Positions 16,912 to 25,848 of a stretch of 64,000 nucleotides of DNA are shown one piece after another. A program made the position numbers and the translations under genes. The stretch comes from CAVDHB01 sp963608705 (GTDB taxonomy: Bacteria; Bacteroidota; Bacteroidia; Bacteroidales; Bacteroidaceae): assembly GCA_963608705.1 (NCBI GenBank), contig CAVDHB010000075.1, forward strand, positions 33,580-97,579, in the 5' to 3' direction. The notes below the pieces were generated by a model, which worked only from the letters and a program-made list of their open reading frames with translations, did not search any database and was not told the DNA's origin. Within the stretch, counting starts at the first letter, position 1, and each line of letters opens with the position of its first letter.

Positions 16912-18315
16912 TCAGAACTTGAAATAGTTCTTTGCGTTGTTGTAGCAAATATCTTCCACCATCTGACCGATGAAGTCCAACTCAGAAGCTGGCAATTCAC
17001 CGTTCTCCACATCATTACCCAACAAATTACAAAGGGTACGGCGGAAATACTCATGACGAGGATAAGAGACAAAGCTACGAGAGTCTGTCAACATACCCAC
17101 GAAACGGCTCAACAATCCCAAGAGAGACAAAGCGTTCATCTGCTTGGTCATGCCGTCCTTCTGATCCAAGAACCACCAGCCAGAACCATACTGTATCTTG
17201 CCAGGGTAAGAACCATCCTGGAAGTTGCCCAGCATCGTGGCGATTACTTCGTTGGCGGCAGGATTCAAGTTGTAAAGGATAGTACGAGTCAATTTACCCT
17301 CACTGTTCAAACGATCCAAGAACTTAGACATAGGCTTGGCGGTATTAAACTCACCGATGGAATCGAAGCCTGTATCCGGGCCAAGTTTCTTGAACATGAT
17401 GGAGTTGTTGTCGCGGATAGCTCCGTAGTGGTACTGCTGTGCCCAGTCAGACTCATAGTCCATCACGCCAAAGATGTAAAGCATGGCGGTCTTGAACTTC
17501 TTCATTTCCTCGTTCGTAATAGTCTTACCCGCACGAGCTTTTTCGAAGATAGCTTCTATCTCCGCATCCGTATAGTCCTCGGCATAGAATTCCTCCACAC
17601 CGTGGTCAGCCAAGCGGCATCCGTGTTCCTCAAAGAACTTGTGACGTTTTCCGATAGCGTCAATATAGTCATTGAAGTTATGTACAGCCTGTCCTGCCGC
17701 TTTCTCCATAGCCTCCACATAAGCGGGGAACTTGTCCGTCTTCTCTGGAGACATCGCCATATCCGGACGCCAAGCAGGAATTACTTTCACACCGAAAGGA
17801 TGAGCGGCAATTTGCTCATGATAGCGCAAATCGTCTATCGGATCATCCGTCGTGCAGACAGTTTCCACATTGTAATGTTTCATCAATCCCTGCGCAAAGA
17901 ACTCCGGCTGTTTCAATTTCTCGTTACACTCATCAAAAATCTCACGAGCCGTCTTCGGATTCAATACCTTGTCTATGCCGAAAGCGGTTTTCAGCTCCAA
18001 GTGCGTCCAATGATACAACGGGTTGCGCATCGTGTAAGGCACTGTCTCCGCCCATTTCTCGAATTTCTCCCAATCAGAAGCGTCGCCTGTAATATAGTGT
18101 TCGTCCACTCCGTTGGTACGCATGGCACGCCATTTGTAATGGTCTCCACCCAGCCACAGTTCCGTAATGGACTTAAACTGATAGTTGTCGGCTACCATCT
18201 GAGGTATCAAATGACAGTGGAAATCGATAATCGGCATCTTCGCCGCATGGTTGTGATACAAATCCTGCGCTGTCTTGGTCTGCAACAGGAAATTCTCATC
18301 CATAAATTGTTTCAT
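16912..18315 (-). CDS. uxaC: Glucuronate isomerase (uronate isomerase)
   Basis: 467 residues, normal length. The N-terminal FLLQTKTAQDLYHNHAAKMPIIDFHCHL region gives the metal-binding HxH of the amidohydrolase-like fold, and TTDDPIDDLRYH and GWWFLDQKDGM are family blocks. It interconverts D-glucuronate with D-fructuronate and D-galacturonate with D-tagaturonate in the cytoplasm. It is the last gene of a uxaB-uxaA-uxaC operon, so galacturonate or pectin-derived acids are the likely substrates. Confidence 0.95.
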   Translation of the reverse strand: MKQFMDENFLLQTKTAQDLYHNHAAKMPIIDFHCHLIPQMVADNYQFKSITELWLGGDHYKWRAMRTNGVDEHYITGDASDWEKFEKWAETVPYTMRNPLYHWTHLELKTAFGIDKVLNPKTAREIFDECNEKLKQPEFFAQGLMKHYNVETVCTTDDPIDDLRYHEQIAAHPFGVKVIPAWRPDMAMSPEKTDKFPAYVEAMEKAAGQAVHNFNDYIDAIGKRHKFFEEHGCRLADHGVEEFYAEDYTDAEIEAIFEKARAGKTITNEEMKKFKTAMLYIFGVMDYESDWAQQYHYGAIRDNNSIMFKKLGPDTGFDSIGEFNTAKPMSKFLDRLNSEGKLTRTILYNLNPAANEVIATMLGNFQDGSYPGKIQYGSGWWFLDQKDGMTKQMNALSLLGLLSRFVGMLTDSRSFVSYPRHEYFRRTLCNLLGNDVENGELPASELDFIGQMVEDICYNNAKNYFKF

Positions 18316-18358
18316 GATCTATTTTTGTTTTAAGTCTATTCTTTTGCAAAGTTACTAA

Positions 18359-19855
18359 TTATAATGTCACCCCTGACTTGAATATGGCAAAATCACGGTA
18401 GCCATTTCGTTCATTATTGGTGAGTTTTCCTTCAGCCACTTGCTTCAAGTAGTGAATGAAGTCAGGAAGCAAGTCTTCCAAGGTGCGATTTTCCACCAAT
18501 ACCCCCGCATTGAAGTCTATCCAATTCGGTTTTCGCCGATAAATGTCGCTGTTAGAAGAAACCTTCACCGTGGGAACAGGAGAGCCAAACGGTGTACCTC
18601 TTCCTGTGGTAAACAGAATCAGCTGACATCCGGCAGCCGCCAACGCTGTACTGGCCACCAAGTCATTACCTGGCGCACTCAGCAGGTTCAGTCCTTTTGA
18701 CTTTAAACGGTCACCATACTTAAGAACATCGCATACCGTGGATTTACCTGATTTCTGCACACAGCCCAATGACTTGTCTTCCAATGTGGAAATACCACCC
18801 GCTTTGTTTCCCGGAGAAGGATTCTCATACACCGGCTGCTTGTTTTGGAGAAAATATTCCTTGAAGTCGTTGATAAGATGCACCGTCTTGTCGAAGGTCT
18901 CTTTATCCTTGCAACGATTCATCAAAATGGTCTCCGCACCAAACATTTCCGGCACTTCCGTCAAAATAGTTGTACCTCCATGCTTTGCCATATAGTCGGA
19001 CAAGCGTCCCAAAAGCGGATTGGCCGTTATACCAGAGAAGCCATCAGACCCACCACATTTCAAACCGATTCTCAATTCAGAAAACGGAATGTCGGTGCGC
19101 TGGTCTTTGGAAGCAATGGCGTACAATTCACGCAACTGCTCCATACCATACTCAAATTCATCAGCCACTTTCTGCGTCTCCATGAAACGGATACGCTCGG
19201 AGTCGTACTCTCCTACAAACTCTTTAAAAGCACTGACCTGGTTGTTCTCACAACCCAATCCTACCACCAATACAGCTCCCGCATTGGGATGCAGTACCAA
19301 GTCCCGTAAGATTTTGCGTGTATTCTCATGGTCGCCTCCTAATTGAGAGCAACCGTAGTTGTGCTGGAAAGGCACGATGGCATCCACAGAAGAAGCCTCT
19401 CCACGAGTCTCTTCTTTCAGTCTTTCAGCCAGCTGGCGTACCGTACCGTTCACACATCCCACTGTAGGGATAATCCACAATTGGTTTCTCGTGCCGACCT
19501 CTCCATTCTTCCGGCGGAAGCCTTTGAAAGTAAGGGTTTCTTCCTCATGAGGTATCTCCACCTTTTGCGGATGAAACTCATAACTCAACACCCCACTCAA
19601 GTTGGTACGGATGCGATGTTCATTCACCCAGCCTCCTCTCGGGATCTCCACTTCCGCATGACCGATAGGGAAACCATATTTTACCACGTTGTCTCCCACT
19701 TGGAAATCTTTCAAGGCCACTTTGTGTCCAGCCGGAATGTCTTCCGCCAGCGTCAAGTCTTGTCCGTCCGGCAACTGCCAAGTATCTCCCTTGTGGCCGC
19801 CTTGCACAGCGACCACCACATTGTCTTCGGGATTTATTTGAATATAATCTCGCAT
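18359..19855 (-). CDS. uxaA: Altronate dehydratase
   Basis: 498 residues. An N-terminal SAF-like domain (residues about 1-95, IPAGHKVALKDFQVGD) is followed by the catalytic UxaA domain with NYGCSQLGGDHENT, GLGCENNQV, LKCGGSDGFSGITANP and TTGRGTPFGSP. It converts D-altronate to 2-keto-3-deoxygluconate. It lies 7 bases after uxaB and 43 bases before uxaC. All hallmark blocks are intact. Confidence 0.95.
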   Translation of the reverse strand: MRDYIQINPEDNVVVAVQGGHKGDTWQLPDGQDLTLAEDIPAGHKVALKDFQVGDNVVKYGFPIGHAEVEIPRGGWVNEHRIRTNLSGVLSYEFHPQKVEIPHEEETLTFKGFRRKNGEVGTRNQLWIIPTVGCVNGTVRQLAERLKEETRGEASSVDAIVPFQHNYGCSQLGGDHENTRKILRDLVLHPNAGAVLVVGLGCENNQVSAFKEFVGEYDSERIRFMETQKVADEFEYGMEQLRELYAIASKDQRTDIPFSELRIGLKCGGSDGFSGITANPLLGRLSDYMAKHGGTTILTEVPEMFGAETILMNRCKDKETFDKTVHLINDFKEYFLQNKQPVYENPSPGNKAGGISTLEDKSLGCVQKSGKSTVCDVLKYGDRLKSKGLNLLSAPGNDLVASTALAAAGCQLILFTTGRGTPFGSPVPTVKVSSNSDIYRRKPNWIDFNAGVLVENRTLEDLLPDFIHYLKQVAEGKLTNNERNGYRDFAIFKSGVTL

Positions 19856-19862
19856 AGATGTA

Positions 19863-21302
19863 TCAAAGTATTTCTTCCAGCGTTTTCACCATTCCATTCT
19901 CTTGAATAGCGTAGAGATAGCCAGCCAATTTGTCTGTCAGTCCCGGAATCGCATTCAAGTTCTCGTTCCATATGGAAGTAGCAGCCAACACACCTTCTGC
20001 CACACGATGTACATCACCTGTCTTCCACAGATTTTGCACCAAAGCGATGTTCTCCGCAGAATCCTGTGGCTGAGAAACCGTTCCGTCCGCACGGGTATAT
20101 CCTTTATAATAGGTAATAATAGCGGCCAATCCCAGTACAAGTCCGTCAGGCAACACACCCTTACGCTTCAAGAAGGTCTTCAAGCCGGGAAGATCACGAG
20201 TCTCGTATTTCGGCAAGGAGTTCAGCATGATGGACGTAACCGCATGGTCAATGAACGGGTTCTTGAAACGGTCCAGCACATCGTTGGCGAATTTCTCCAG
20301 CTCTTCTTGAGGCAAATCCAATGTCGGCAACAACTCTTCGAACATTACCTTATGCACGAATTTTCCCACAACGGCATCCTTGCAAGCGTCTCTTACAATA
20401 TCTATGCCAGAGAGCCAAGCCACAGGAGCCAATACGGTGTGAGGACCGTTCAGCAATGTCACCTTGCGTGCATGATAAGGAGCCTCAGAAGGCACGAACT
20501 TCACATTCAAGCCTGCCTTGTCCGCAGGGAATTCAGCAGAAAGTGACTCTGGAGCCTCGATTACCCATAAATGGAAGTTCTCACCCTGTGCCACCAAGTT
20601 GTCATCATATCCCAGACGTTCCTTGATGCTGTCAATCTCCTTGCGAGGGAAGCCCGGCACGATTCTATCCACCAAGGTCGAATACACCGGACAAGCCGTC
20701 TCGAACCAGCTTTTGAAGTCTTCTCCCAAGTTCCACAGCTGGATGTATTTTTCAATACAGTCTTTCAACACCTCACCGTTATGGAATATCAACTCACACG
20801 GCATGATGATGAATCCTTTCTTGACATCTCCCTTGAACGTCTTGAAACGACGGTAAAGCAGCTGCACCAACTTACCGGGATAAGAAGACGCAGGCTTGTC
20901 CTCGAACTTGCAAGAAAGGTCAAATACGATACCCGCCTCCGTCGTGTTAGACACGATGAAGCGCATCTCCGGCTGTTCAGCCAATTTCAAATATGCGTCA
21001 AACTCTGTGTAAGGATGCAACGCCCGGCTTACCACGTCTATCAATTCCAGCTCATTGACAGGCTTCCCATTTTCCAAGCCCATGAGGTTCACATGATACA
21101 GACAGTCCTGCTTCTTGAACCCGTCCAGCTTATATCTGGGAAGAGGCTGCAAGATCACCACGCTGCCGTTAAAGTCTGTCTTATCGTCCATCCGTTTTAC
21201 AATCCAGTCTACGAAAGTACGCAGAAAATTACCTTCTCCAAACTGGATGATACGTTCAGGAAACGACCGCTTCACGGCGGTCTCCGCTGTTAATTTTCTC
21301 AT
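19863..21302 (-). CDS. uxaB: Tagaturonate reductase
   Basis: 479 residues. It belongs to the long-chain mannitol dehydrogenase family: the NAD-binding start RIIQFGEGNFLRTFVDWIV, then IVSNTTEAGI, and the catalytic Lys region (LLNGPHTVLAP, later RFKNPFIDHAVTSIMLNS). It reduces tagaturonate to altronate, feeding UxaA. It is the first gene of the operon, about 53 nt after the predicted transcription start. Confidence 0.94.
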   Translation of the reverse strand: MRKLTAETAVKRSFPERIIQFGEGNFLRTFVDWIVKRMDDKTDFNGSVVILQPLPRYKLDGFKKQDCLYHVNLMGLENGKPVNELELIDVVSRALHPYTEFDAYLKLAEQPEMRFIVSNTTEAGIVFDLSCKFEDKPASSYPGKLVQLLYRRFKTFKGDVKKGFIIMPCELIFHNGEVLKDCIEKYIQLWNLGEDFKSWFETACPVYSTLVDRIVPGFPRKEIDSIKERLGYDDNLVAQGENFHLWVIEAPESLSAEFPADKAGLNVKFVPSEAPYHARKVTLLNGPHTVLAPVAWLSGIDIVRDACKDAVVGKFVHKVMFEELLPTLDLPQEELEKFANDVLDRFKNPFIDHAVTSIMLNSLPKYETRDLPGLKTFLKRKGVLPDGLVLGLAAIITYYKGYTRADGTVSQPQDSAENIALVQNLWKTGDVHRVAEGVLAATSIWNENLNAIPGLTDKLAGYLYAIQENGMVKTLEEIL

Positions 21303-21361
21303 GATTGTATGTTCTTTATCGTTCTTGTCTTCTTACCGTAATCGGGTAATTGATTTTGCTA

Positions 21362-21393
21362 CAAAATTAAGGTTTTACAGTCTTTCCTACAAA
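21362..21393 (-). promoter_or_regulatory. Promoter of uxaB-uxaA-uxaC
   Basis: Minus strand TTTG (21393-21390), 20-base spacer, TAATTTTG (21369-21362). Both elements and spacing fit the Bacteroidetes consensus. Confidence 0.82.
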
Positions 21394-21478
21394 CCCAGAC
21401 CTCCTTTTTTCCCTACAATAATATACGAAAGAATATAATTTCGTACACTTGACCTACGTCAAGACCAAAAAATTTCCT

Positions 21479-21486
21479 TATCTTTG
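21479..21486 (+). promoter_or_regulatory. -7 box (TATCTTTG) of the metallo-hydrolase gene
   Basis: TATCTTTG lies 25 bases before the ATG at 21512; no clear -33 element. Confidence 0.7.
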
Positions 21487-21511
21487 CCTACAACCAAATA
21501 AATAATATATC

Positions 21512-22513
21512 ATGGGACAGCATATCTGTTTCCGCCGCAACACTCGCTTACGCACCATCAATCCTTACTGGCGCGGCAACCCGACATGGCATGGTAAGTT
21601 CTTCAATCGTGAACACCGCTGGAGACCTGGCATGAAGAGTTTCCTGAAATGGCGTTTCTCCAAGAATCCGCAGGCATTGGAGAAAAAGACGGAAAACTGG
21701 AATCCCCCCGTCAAGTTCATTCAGTCTTTAGACGGTATCACAGGAAACGTGCTGATTTGGCTCGGCCATAATTCCTTCTTCTTGCAGTTAGGAGGCAAAC
21801 GAATCATGTTCGACCCTGTGTTTGGCAACATCCCCATGATGAAACGGAAAAGCAGGTTTCCAGCCAACCCGAGTGCCTTCACTCACATAGACTACCTCCT
21901 TATCAGCCATGACCACTATGACCACCTCGACAAGAAAAGTGTGGAGCTGTTGGCCAAGAACAATCCCGGCTTGAAACTGTTCTGTGGATTGGGCACAGGC
22001 GAACTTATCAGCCGCTGGTGTCCCGACATGGAAGTATGCGAGGCCGGATGGTATCAGCAATTAGAGGACGACGGACTCATCCTCACGTTCCTTCCAGCGC
22101 AACACTGGAGCAAACGTTTCCTGAACGACGGAGGGAAACGACTGTGGGGTGCTTTCATGCTGCAAGCGGACGGACTCTCCTTATATTATAGCGGAGACAC
22201 AGGATATTCCCGCCATTTCTCCGAGATTCCTTCCTTGATGGGCAAGGTGGACTATTTTTTAGTGGGCATCGGCGCCTATAAGCCCAAATGGTTCATGCGT
22301 CCCAACCATATATCTCCTCAAGATGCCATCCAGGCCGCCATAGACATTCACGCCTCCGTCTCCATTCCCATGCACTACGGCACCTTCGACCTCTCTTCCG
22401 AGCCTTTGCACGACCCTCCACAAGTCTTTGCGGAAGAGGCAAGAAAACGGAAGGTGAAGATTCGCATCCCCGAGTTAGGAGAGGTTGTGAGGCTCTGGAA
22501 GCCCAAAAGATAA
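21512..22513 (+). CDS. Metallo-beta-lactamase-fold hydrolase (NAPE-PLD/UlaG-like)
   Basis: 333 residues. Zinc-binding motifs are LISHDHYDHLD, LPAQHWSKR, YYSGDTGYSRHF and IPMHYGTFDLSSEP, a pattern shared with the N-acyl-phosphatidylethanolamine phospholipase D-like branch of the fold. All metal ligands look present. The basic N-terminus (residues 1-55) has no signal peptide. The physiological substrate is unknown. It stands alone between the uxa operon and the capsule locus. Confidence 0.8.
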   Translation: MGQHICFRRNTRLRTINPYWRGNPTWHGKFFNREHRWRPGMKSFLKWRFSKNPQALEKKTENWNPPVKFIQSLDGITGNVLIWLGHNSFFLQLGGKRIMFDPVFGNIPMMKRKSRFPANPSAFTHIDYLLISHDHYDHLDKKSVELLAKNNPGLKLFCGLGTGELISRWCPDMEVCEAGWYQQLEDDGLILTFLPAQHWSKRFLNDGGKRLWGAFMLQADGLSLYYSGDTGYSRHFSEIPSLMGKVDYFLVGIGAYKPKWFMRPNHISPQDAIQAAIDIHASVSIPMHYGTFDLSSEPLHDPPQVFAEEARKRKVKIRIPELGEVVRLWKPKR

Positions 22514-22703
22514 ACACCGCTCACCAAACCGCAAAGCGTCAAGATAGGTATTTTCTATACAGTCTATAAGTGTGCCGTGGACAAGGGATAATACATTTCC
22601 AACGGCATTAAAGATTTCTATTAAACATAAGAGATGGCAAAAGACACATTCCTCATGTGCCTCTACCTCCGTGTTGTCTCTTTACATAAGCCAACATTCT
22701 GTA

Positions 22704-22896
22704 TCTCTACGTAAGAGATACAGAAATCGGTTGCAAATATATTAAAAATATCGCACATACAGTGAGTTGGGACGAAAAAAATAACTCACATTGTCTTCCA
22801 AAATCTATCGCTATTTACTTTCTTTTACGATTTGCGAGTCCCTTAATCATACATTATCAATGAATTACGCGGAATTCTGTATCTCTTACGTAGAGA
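22704..22896. promoter_or_regulatory. Invertible promoter segment of the capsule locus, OFF orientation
   Basis: A perfect 22-bp inverted repeat pair at 22704-22725 and 22875-22896 (arm starts TCTCTACGTAAGAGATACAG) encloses 149 bp. Inside the left arm, on the minus strand, TATATTTG (22741-22734) is a strong -7 box. Its predicted start lies at the edge of the left arm, so transcription now runs leftward, away from upxY. Inversion would aim it at the antiterminator gene. This layout matches the phase-variable capsule promoters of Bacteroides. No recombinase gene lies in the window, so inversion would need one acting in trans. Confidence 0.85.
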
Positions 22897-23088
22897 CGCG
22901 GAAGAAACCGGGAAACATAACCCGATATGGCTTTCAAAAAAGCAGAGCGTATGACACACAATTTGCTACTCACGGGCTTGTCCGCATCATGCATGCGGAA
23001 AGCTGAAAGACATAAAAGTATTGAAGATTAGTGGAAGTCAGTCTATTGGTTTTTCAATGCTGTGACACATCTCACACCCATGTAACTT

Positions 23089-23107
23089 GGAAAAGACGCT
23101 CTTTTCC
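23089..23107 (+). promoter_or_regulatory. Leader hairpin before the antiterminator gene
   Basis: Perfect 7-bp stem GGAAAAG / CTTTTCC with loop ACGCT in the 5' leader, followed by GGGGAAGCCGGGA. It could be a pause or antiterminator-recruitment site, which is inferred from position. Confidence 0.4.
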
Positions 23108-23160
23108 GGGGAAGCCGGGATGTATTCTTCGCACAGCGCATTTTTCAAGTCGTTAACTTT

Positions 23161-25152
23161 ATGTGGTTCGTCGTCAAGACTGAGGTTTTCACCGAGCGGC
23201 GTTCGATAGACACCCTGCGTGAGAAATTCAAGGACACCATAGCCGACGTCTATTTTCCTTTAAGAAAGAAGGTCTGTAAGAATGACCAAGGGGAAGAGAA
23301 AGCGCGTTTTGTGCCTGTCGTGCAAGGACTGTTCTTCATCAGAGCCCAGAATGAAAAGCGTTTAAGCTGGATTCTTTCCCCATACGGGTATTTCATCTAC
23401 AAAGGCGTTGACTACACGGGAGGCACGGAAACAGAACGCACCTTCTTTACCCAAGCGCATCTTCTCTGCACCGACAGCAAGTCATTGACTTTGGGTGAAA
23501 TCATAAAACAGGCGAAAATCCCCGATGAGGAAATGGAACGCTTCATCTATTTCAATGATAAAATCGGTGAGGACATAGAGGGCTTAAGTATTGTGGACAA
23601 ACGATACAGCGACCTCATACAGGTAAATGACACCATACGCATTCTCAGCGGACCATTGACGGGTTGGGTCGGCGTAATCAAGCAAATCAAACACAAGGGC
23701 AGGAAAGACCGTCATCTTCTGGTACGTTTCGGAAACAACCACTGTCTTAAAATCTCCAATATCCGCCAGTACGACATGCGGATAGAGCACGAGGCGACGA
23801 AGGGCGCAAAGTCCGAGGAGGTGGGCGTATGGCGCGCCATAGACCAGATGACAGGCTATTTGCAAGCCAAGAATCCCGTTGGCAATGCGGCGGACACGTT
23901 GCGGAACCTTTTCAAAGACTATCAAAAGAAAATTGCGGTCTACCGCAACCGCCGTATGTCAGACATCGCGTACAGCGACAAAACAGCCAAAATGAAAGCC
24001 GCCCGGCGGAAAGAGATTCTTGGACATATTGACGATTCCATGCGGAATAACTTCCATATACTTGCCAATTATTTCAAGGTGGACGGTGAGACCGTCGACC
24101 AGGGATTAAAGGAACTTATCCCCGACGTGGCGCTGCGTCCCTTCCTCACCCCCACTTCAGGAGTATGCATACCCCAAGGACAAGAGTATGCGGTCCTGCG
24201 TCATAATGGAATCACAGAGCTTATCCTACGCTGCAACCTCCGTGATTTTTTCCGGGGCGAAGAATACGACGCAGGGAAGTACACCCCCGTCTTTGAGGAA
24301 GACTACGAGTATTACGCCCACTTCGCACTTTTGAAAACAGAGGAGGGCAAACTTAAGATTATCTGCTCATGGGGAGGTTTCTATGATTATTACGCCTCAC
24401 AGAACAAGGAAGAGCGGACGAAATTCATCGATGACTTAGAAGCGAAAAAATACCCCCGTCTGCATTACCTGCTGACGGAAAGCCCCTATAAGTTCGAAAA
24501 TACGAATGGTATAGGCGGCTTTTCCCTGGAAACAGACACAGACTACACAACCGATCCAGAGGAATTAGGCAGAAAAGCCAATGAATTCCTCACTCATAAT
24601 ACTTCACTCCTCACCCAGCTCACAGCCGCTGCCGTGGAAGTGTGGCAAGGAGCGCGCCTGCTGGTTTGGCGAAAGTTGCTCCAGCGTTATGTCCTGCTCC
24701 ATAAGGTGCCGGTCACAGACCAACCTTCCGTCATCTCTCACGACGCTAAACTGGAAGAGGTGTTTGTGAAGGCGGACGGCAAACTCGACATGACGAAGGT
24801 GGCCGAAACCCTGACAGCAAGTAAAGGAGTCATTGAGGAACATTTGGAAAACAAAGAGGTGGCGGAAGCCGTTTTAAAGTTTCTTTCCACCTCCTTAGTA
24901 TATGCCACCCATTTTGCAGAAGACGAGCTGTACAACTATGTCAGTGACACGTTCAACCCCGACAGAACCCTGTCCGGGTTGTTCAATCGCATTGTCGAAC
25001 AGTGCGGGGAGGAATCCAATAGCCGTTCCATCGTCAGGCATCTGCACAAAGGCATGGCCGAGTTGCAGGAGCTGGACTCTTGGAGATATTTCAAGTTCCC
25101 CTCATTTCTCAAGCAAACGAGAAATACGGACAAAGTGTTCAAAAAGAAGTGA
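23161..25152 (+). CDS. upxY: UpxY-type NusG-like antiterminator with long C-terminal extension
   Basis: 663 residues. Residues 1-about 105 are a NusG N-terminal domain (MWFVVKTEVFTERR ... DVYFPLRKKV ... VVQGLFFIRA), and about 153-200 a KOW domain (VNDTIRILSGPLTGWVGVI). UpxY proteins antiterminate their own capsule operon by loading onto RNA polymerase in the leader. Typical members are under 200 residues or so; here about 450 further residues follow, with no domain that I recognise (helical, several aromatic-rich strands such as HFALLKTEEGKLKIICSWGGF). It sits first behind the invertible promoter, as expected for UpxY. No UpxZ gene was found next to it. Confidence 0.82.
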   Translation: MWFVVKTEVFTERRSIDTLREKFKDTIADVYFPLRKKVCKNDQGEEKARFVPVVQGLFFIRAQNEKRLSWILSPYGYFIYKGVDYTGGTETERTFFTQAHLLCTDSKSLTLGEIIKQAKIPDEEMERFIYFNDKIGEDIEGLSIVDKRYSDLIQVNDTIRILSGPLTGWVGVIKQIKHKGRKDRHLLVRFGNNHCLKISNIRQYDMRIEHEATKGAKSEEVGVWRAIDQMTGYLQAKNPVGNAADTLRNLFKDYQKKIAVYRNRRMSDIAYSDKTAKMKAARRKEILGHIDDSMRNNFHILANYFKVDGETVDQGLKELIPDVALRPFLTPTSGVCIPQGQEYAVLRHNGITELILRCNLRDFFRGEEYDAGKYTPVFEEDYEYYAHFALLKTEEGKLKIICSWGGFYDYYASQNKEERTKFIDDLEAKKYPRLHYLLTESPYKFENTNGIGGFSLETDTDYTTDPEELGRKANEFLTHNTSLLTQLTAAAVEVWQGARLLVWRKLLQRYVLLHKVPVTDQPSVISHDAKLEEVFVKADGKLDMTKVAETLTASKGVIEEHLENKEVAEAVLKFLSTSLVYATHFAEDELYNYVSDTFNPDRTLSGLFNRIVEQCGEESNSRSIVRHLHKGMAELQELDSWRYFKFPSFLKQTRNTDKVFKKK

Positions 25153-25199
25153 CAGACAGGAGGGGCTTGATGACGCACTTATCACCAAGCCCATAAAAA

Positions 25200-25652
25200 T
25201 TACAACTCCTCTATCCACCCAAACAAAGCGTGGGCATCCAGACAGGGACAAGCCTTTGGCATAGTGCCGAGCAAGTCGCGGTGTCCCACAATCTTCGCTT
25301 TCGGGAACAGCTTGTGAAGAATTATCAGCAACTCTGTAATTCGTTCCTTTTGTCTGGCCGTCAGCGTGTCGCCAGGCTCACCCTTTTCGTTCAGACCACC
25401 CTCATAGCAGATGCCGACGGAGCATCTATTATAAGGTACACAATGAGCGCCGACCTCCAGAAGCATCCGATGCTGCGTCCTTGATCCGTCCTTGCGGATA
25501 TAGAAGTGATACCCGATATCACGGAAGCCACGTGCCAGATGGTCTTTACGCAGCATCTCCACGGTGTAGTCACGGTCGCACCTCGTTGCCGAACAATGCA
25601 GAACCAAGTACTTCACCTCGTCAGCCGACATGTATTGACTTCGTTTTGTCAT
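25200..25652 (-). CDS. N-acetylmuramoyl-L-alanine amidase
   Basis: 150 residues from ATG 25652 (MTKRSQYMSADE). A longer start at 25691 would overlap the next small gene and is less likely. Amidase_2 features: YLVLHCSATR (zinc His), GYHFYIRKDGS, VGAHCVPYN (zinc His), and HRDLLGTMPKACPCLD with the third metal ligand and catalytic region. It cleaves the bond between muramic acid and the stem peptide. It lies in the HU / smalltalk / amidase trio frequently seen in Bacteroides capsule regions. There is no signal peptide. Confidence 0.9.
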   Translation of the reverse strand: MTKRSQYMSADEVKYLVLHCSATRCDRDYTVEMLRKDHLARGFRDIGYHFYIRKDGSRTQHRMLLEVGAHCVPYNRCSVGICYEGGLNEKGEPGDTLTARQKERITELLIILHKLFPKAKIVGHRDLLGTMPKACPCLDAHALFGWIEEL

Positions 25653-25665
25653 GGCGACAGACACG

Positions 25666-25809
25666 TTATAGATGAGTGATGGCATTGGCACACGAGCTTA
25701 CGCCCAGTGCGGTGAGCGCAGCGATAATCGCCTGCACCACGGCATTCAAGACAGACACCCAAGAGATTTTCTTGGAACCATTACCGGGATTTTCAGTCAA
25801 ATTACGCAT
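25666..25809 (-). CDS. Smalltalk-family small protein, 47 aa
   Basis: ATG 25809 to TAA 25666. The product is MRNLTENPGNGSKKISW followed by a hydrophobic helix (VLNAVVQAIIAALTALGVSSC). A short basic lead, one membrane helix and the ending LGVSSC match what is known as the smalltalk protein family of Bacteroidetes, normally found next to this kind of amidase and HU-like gene. It might also be read as a lipoprotein-like sequence. The function is unknown. Confidence 0.75.
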   Translation of the reverse strand: MRNLTENPGNGSKKISWVSVLNAVVQAIIAALTALGVSSCANAITHL

Positions 25810-25848
25810 AATTCTTTGATTTAAAAAGTGAAACATCAGTCAGTGGGA

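Larger units (their letters stand above)
22514..23160. other. Regulatory region upstream of the capsule locus
   Basis: 647 bases without a credible gene. It holds the invertible promoter segment (22704-22896) and a leader of about 265 bases with a hairpin at 23089-23107 before the antiterminator gene. Confidence 0.7.

Noticed and set aside
17053..18333. 426-codon plus-strand frame
   Set aside because: Antisense shadow of uxaC, which has strong family motifs; the shadow product has no recognisable feature.
22726..22874. A rightward promoter inside the invertible segment (ON orientation)
   Set aside because: The plus strand has only TACGATTTG with one base too many and no -33; the minus-strand TATATTTG near the arm is much better.
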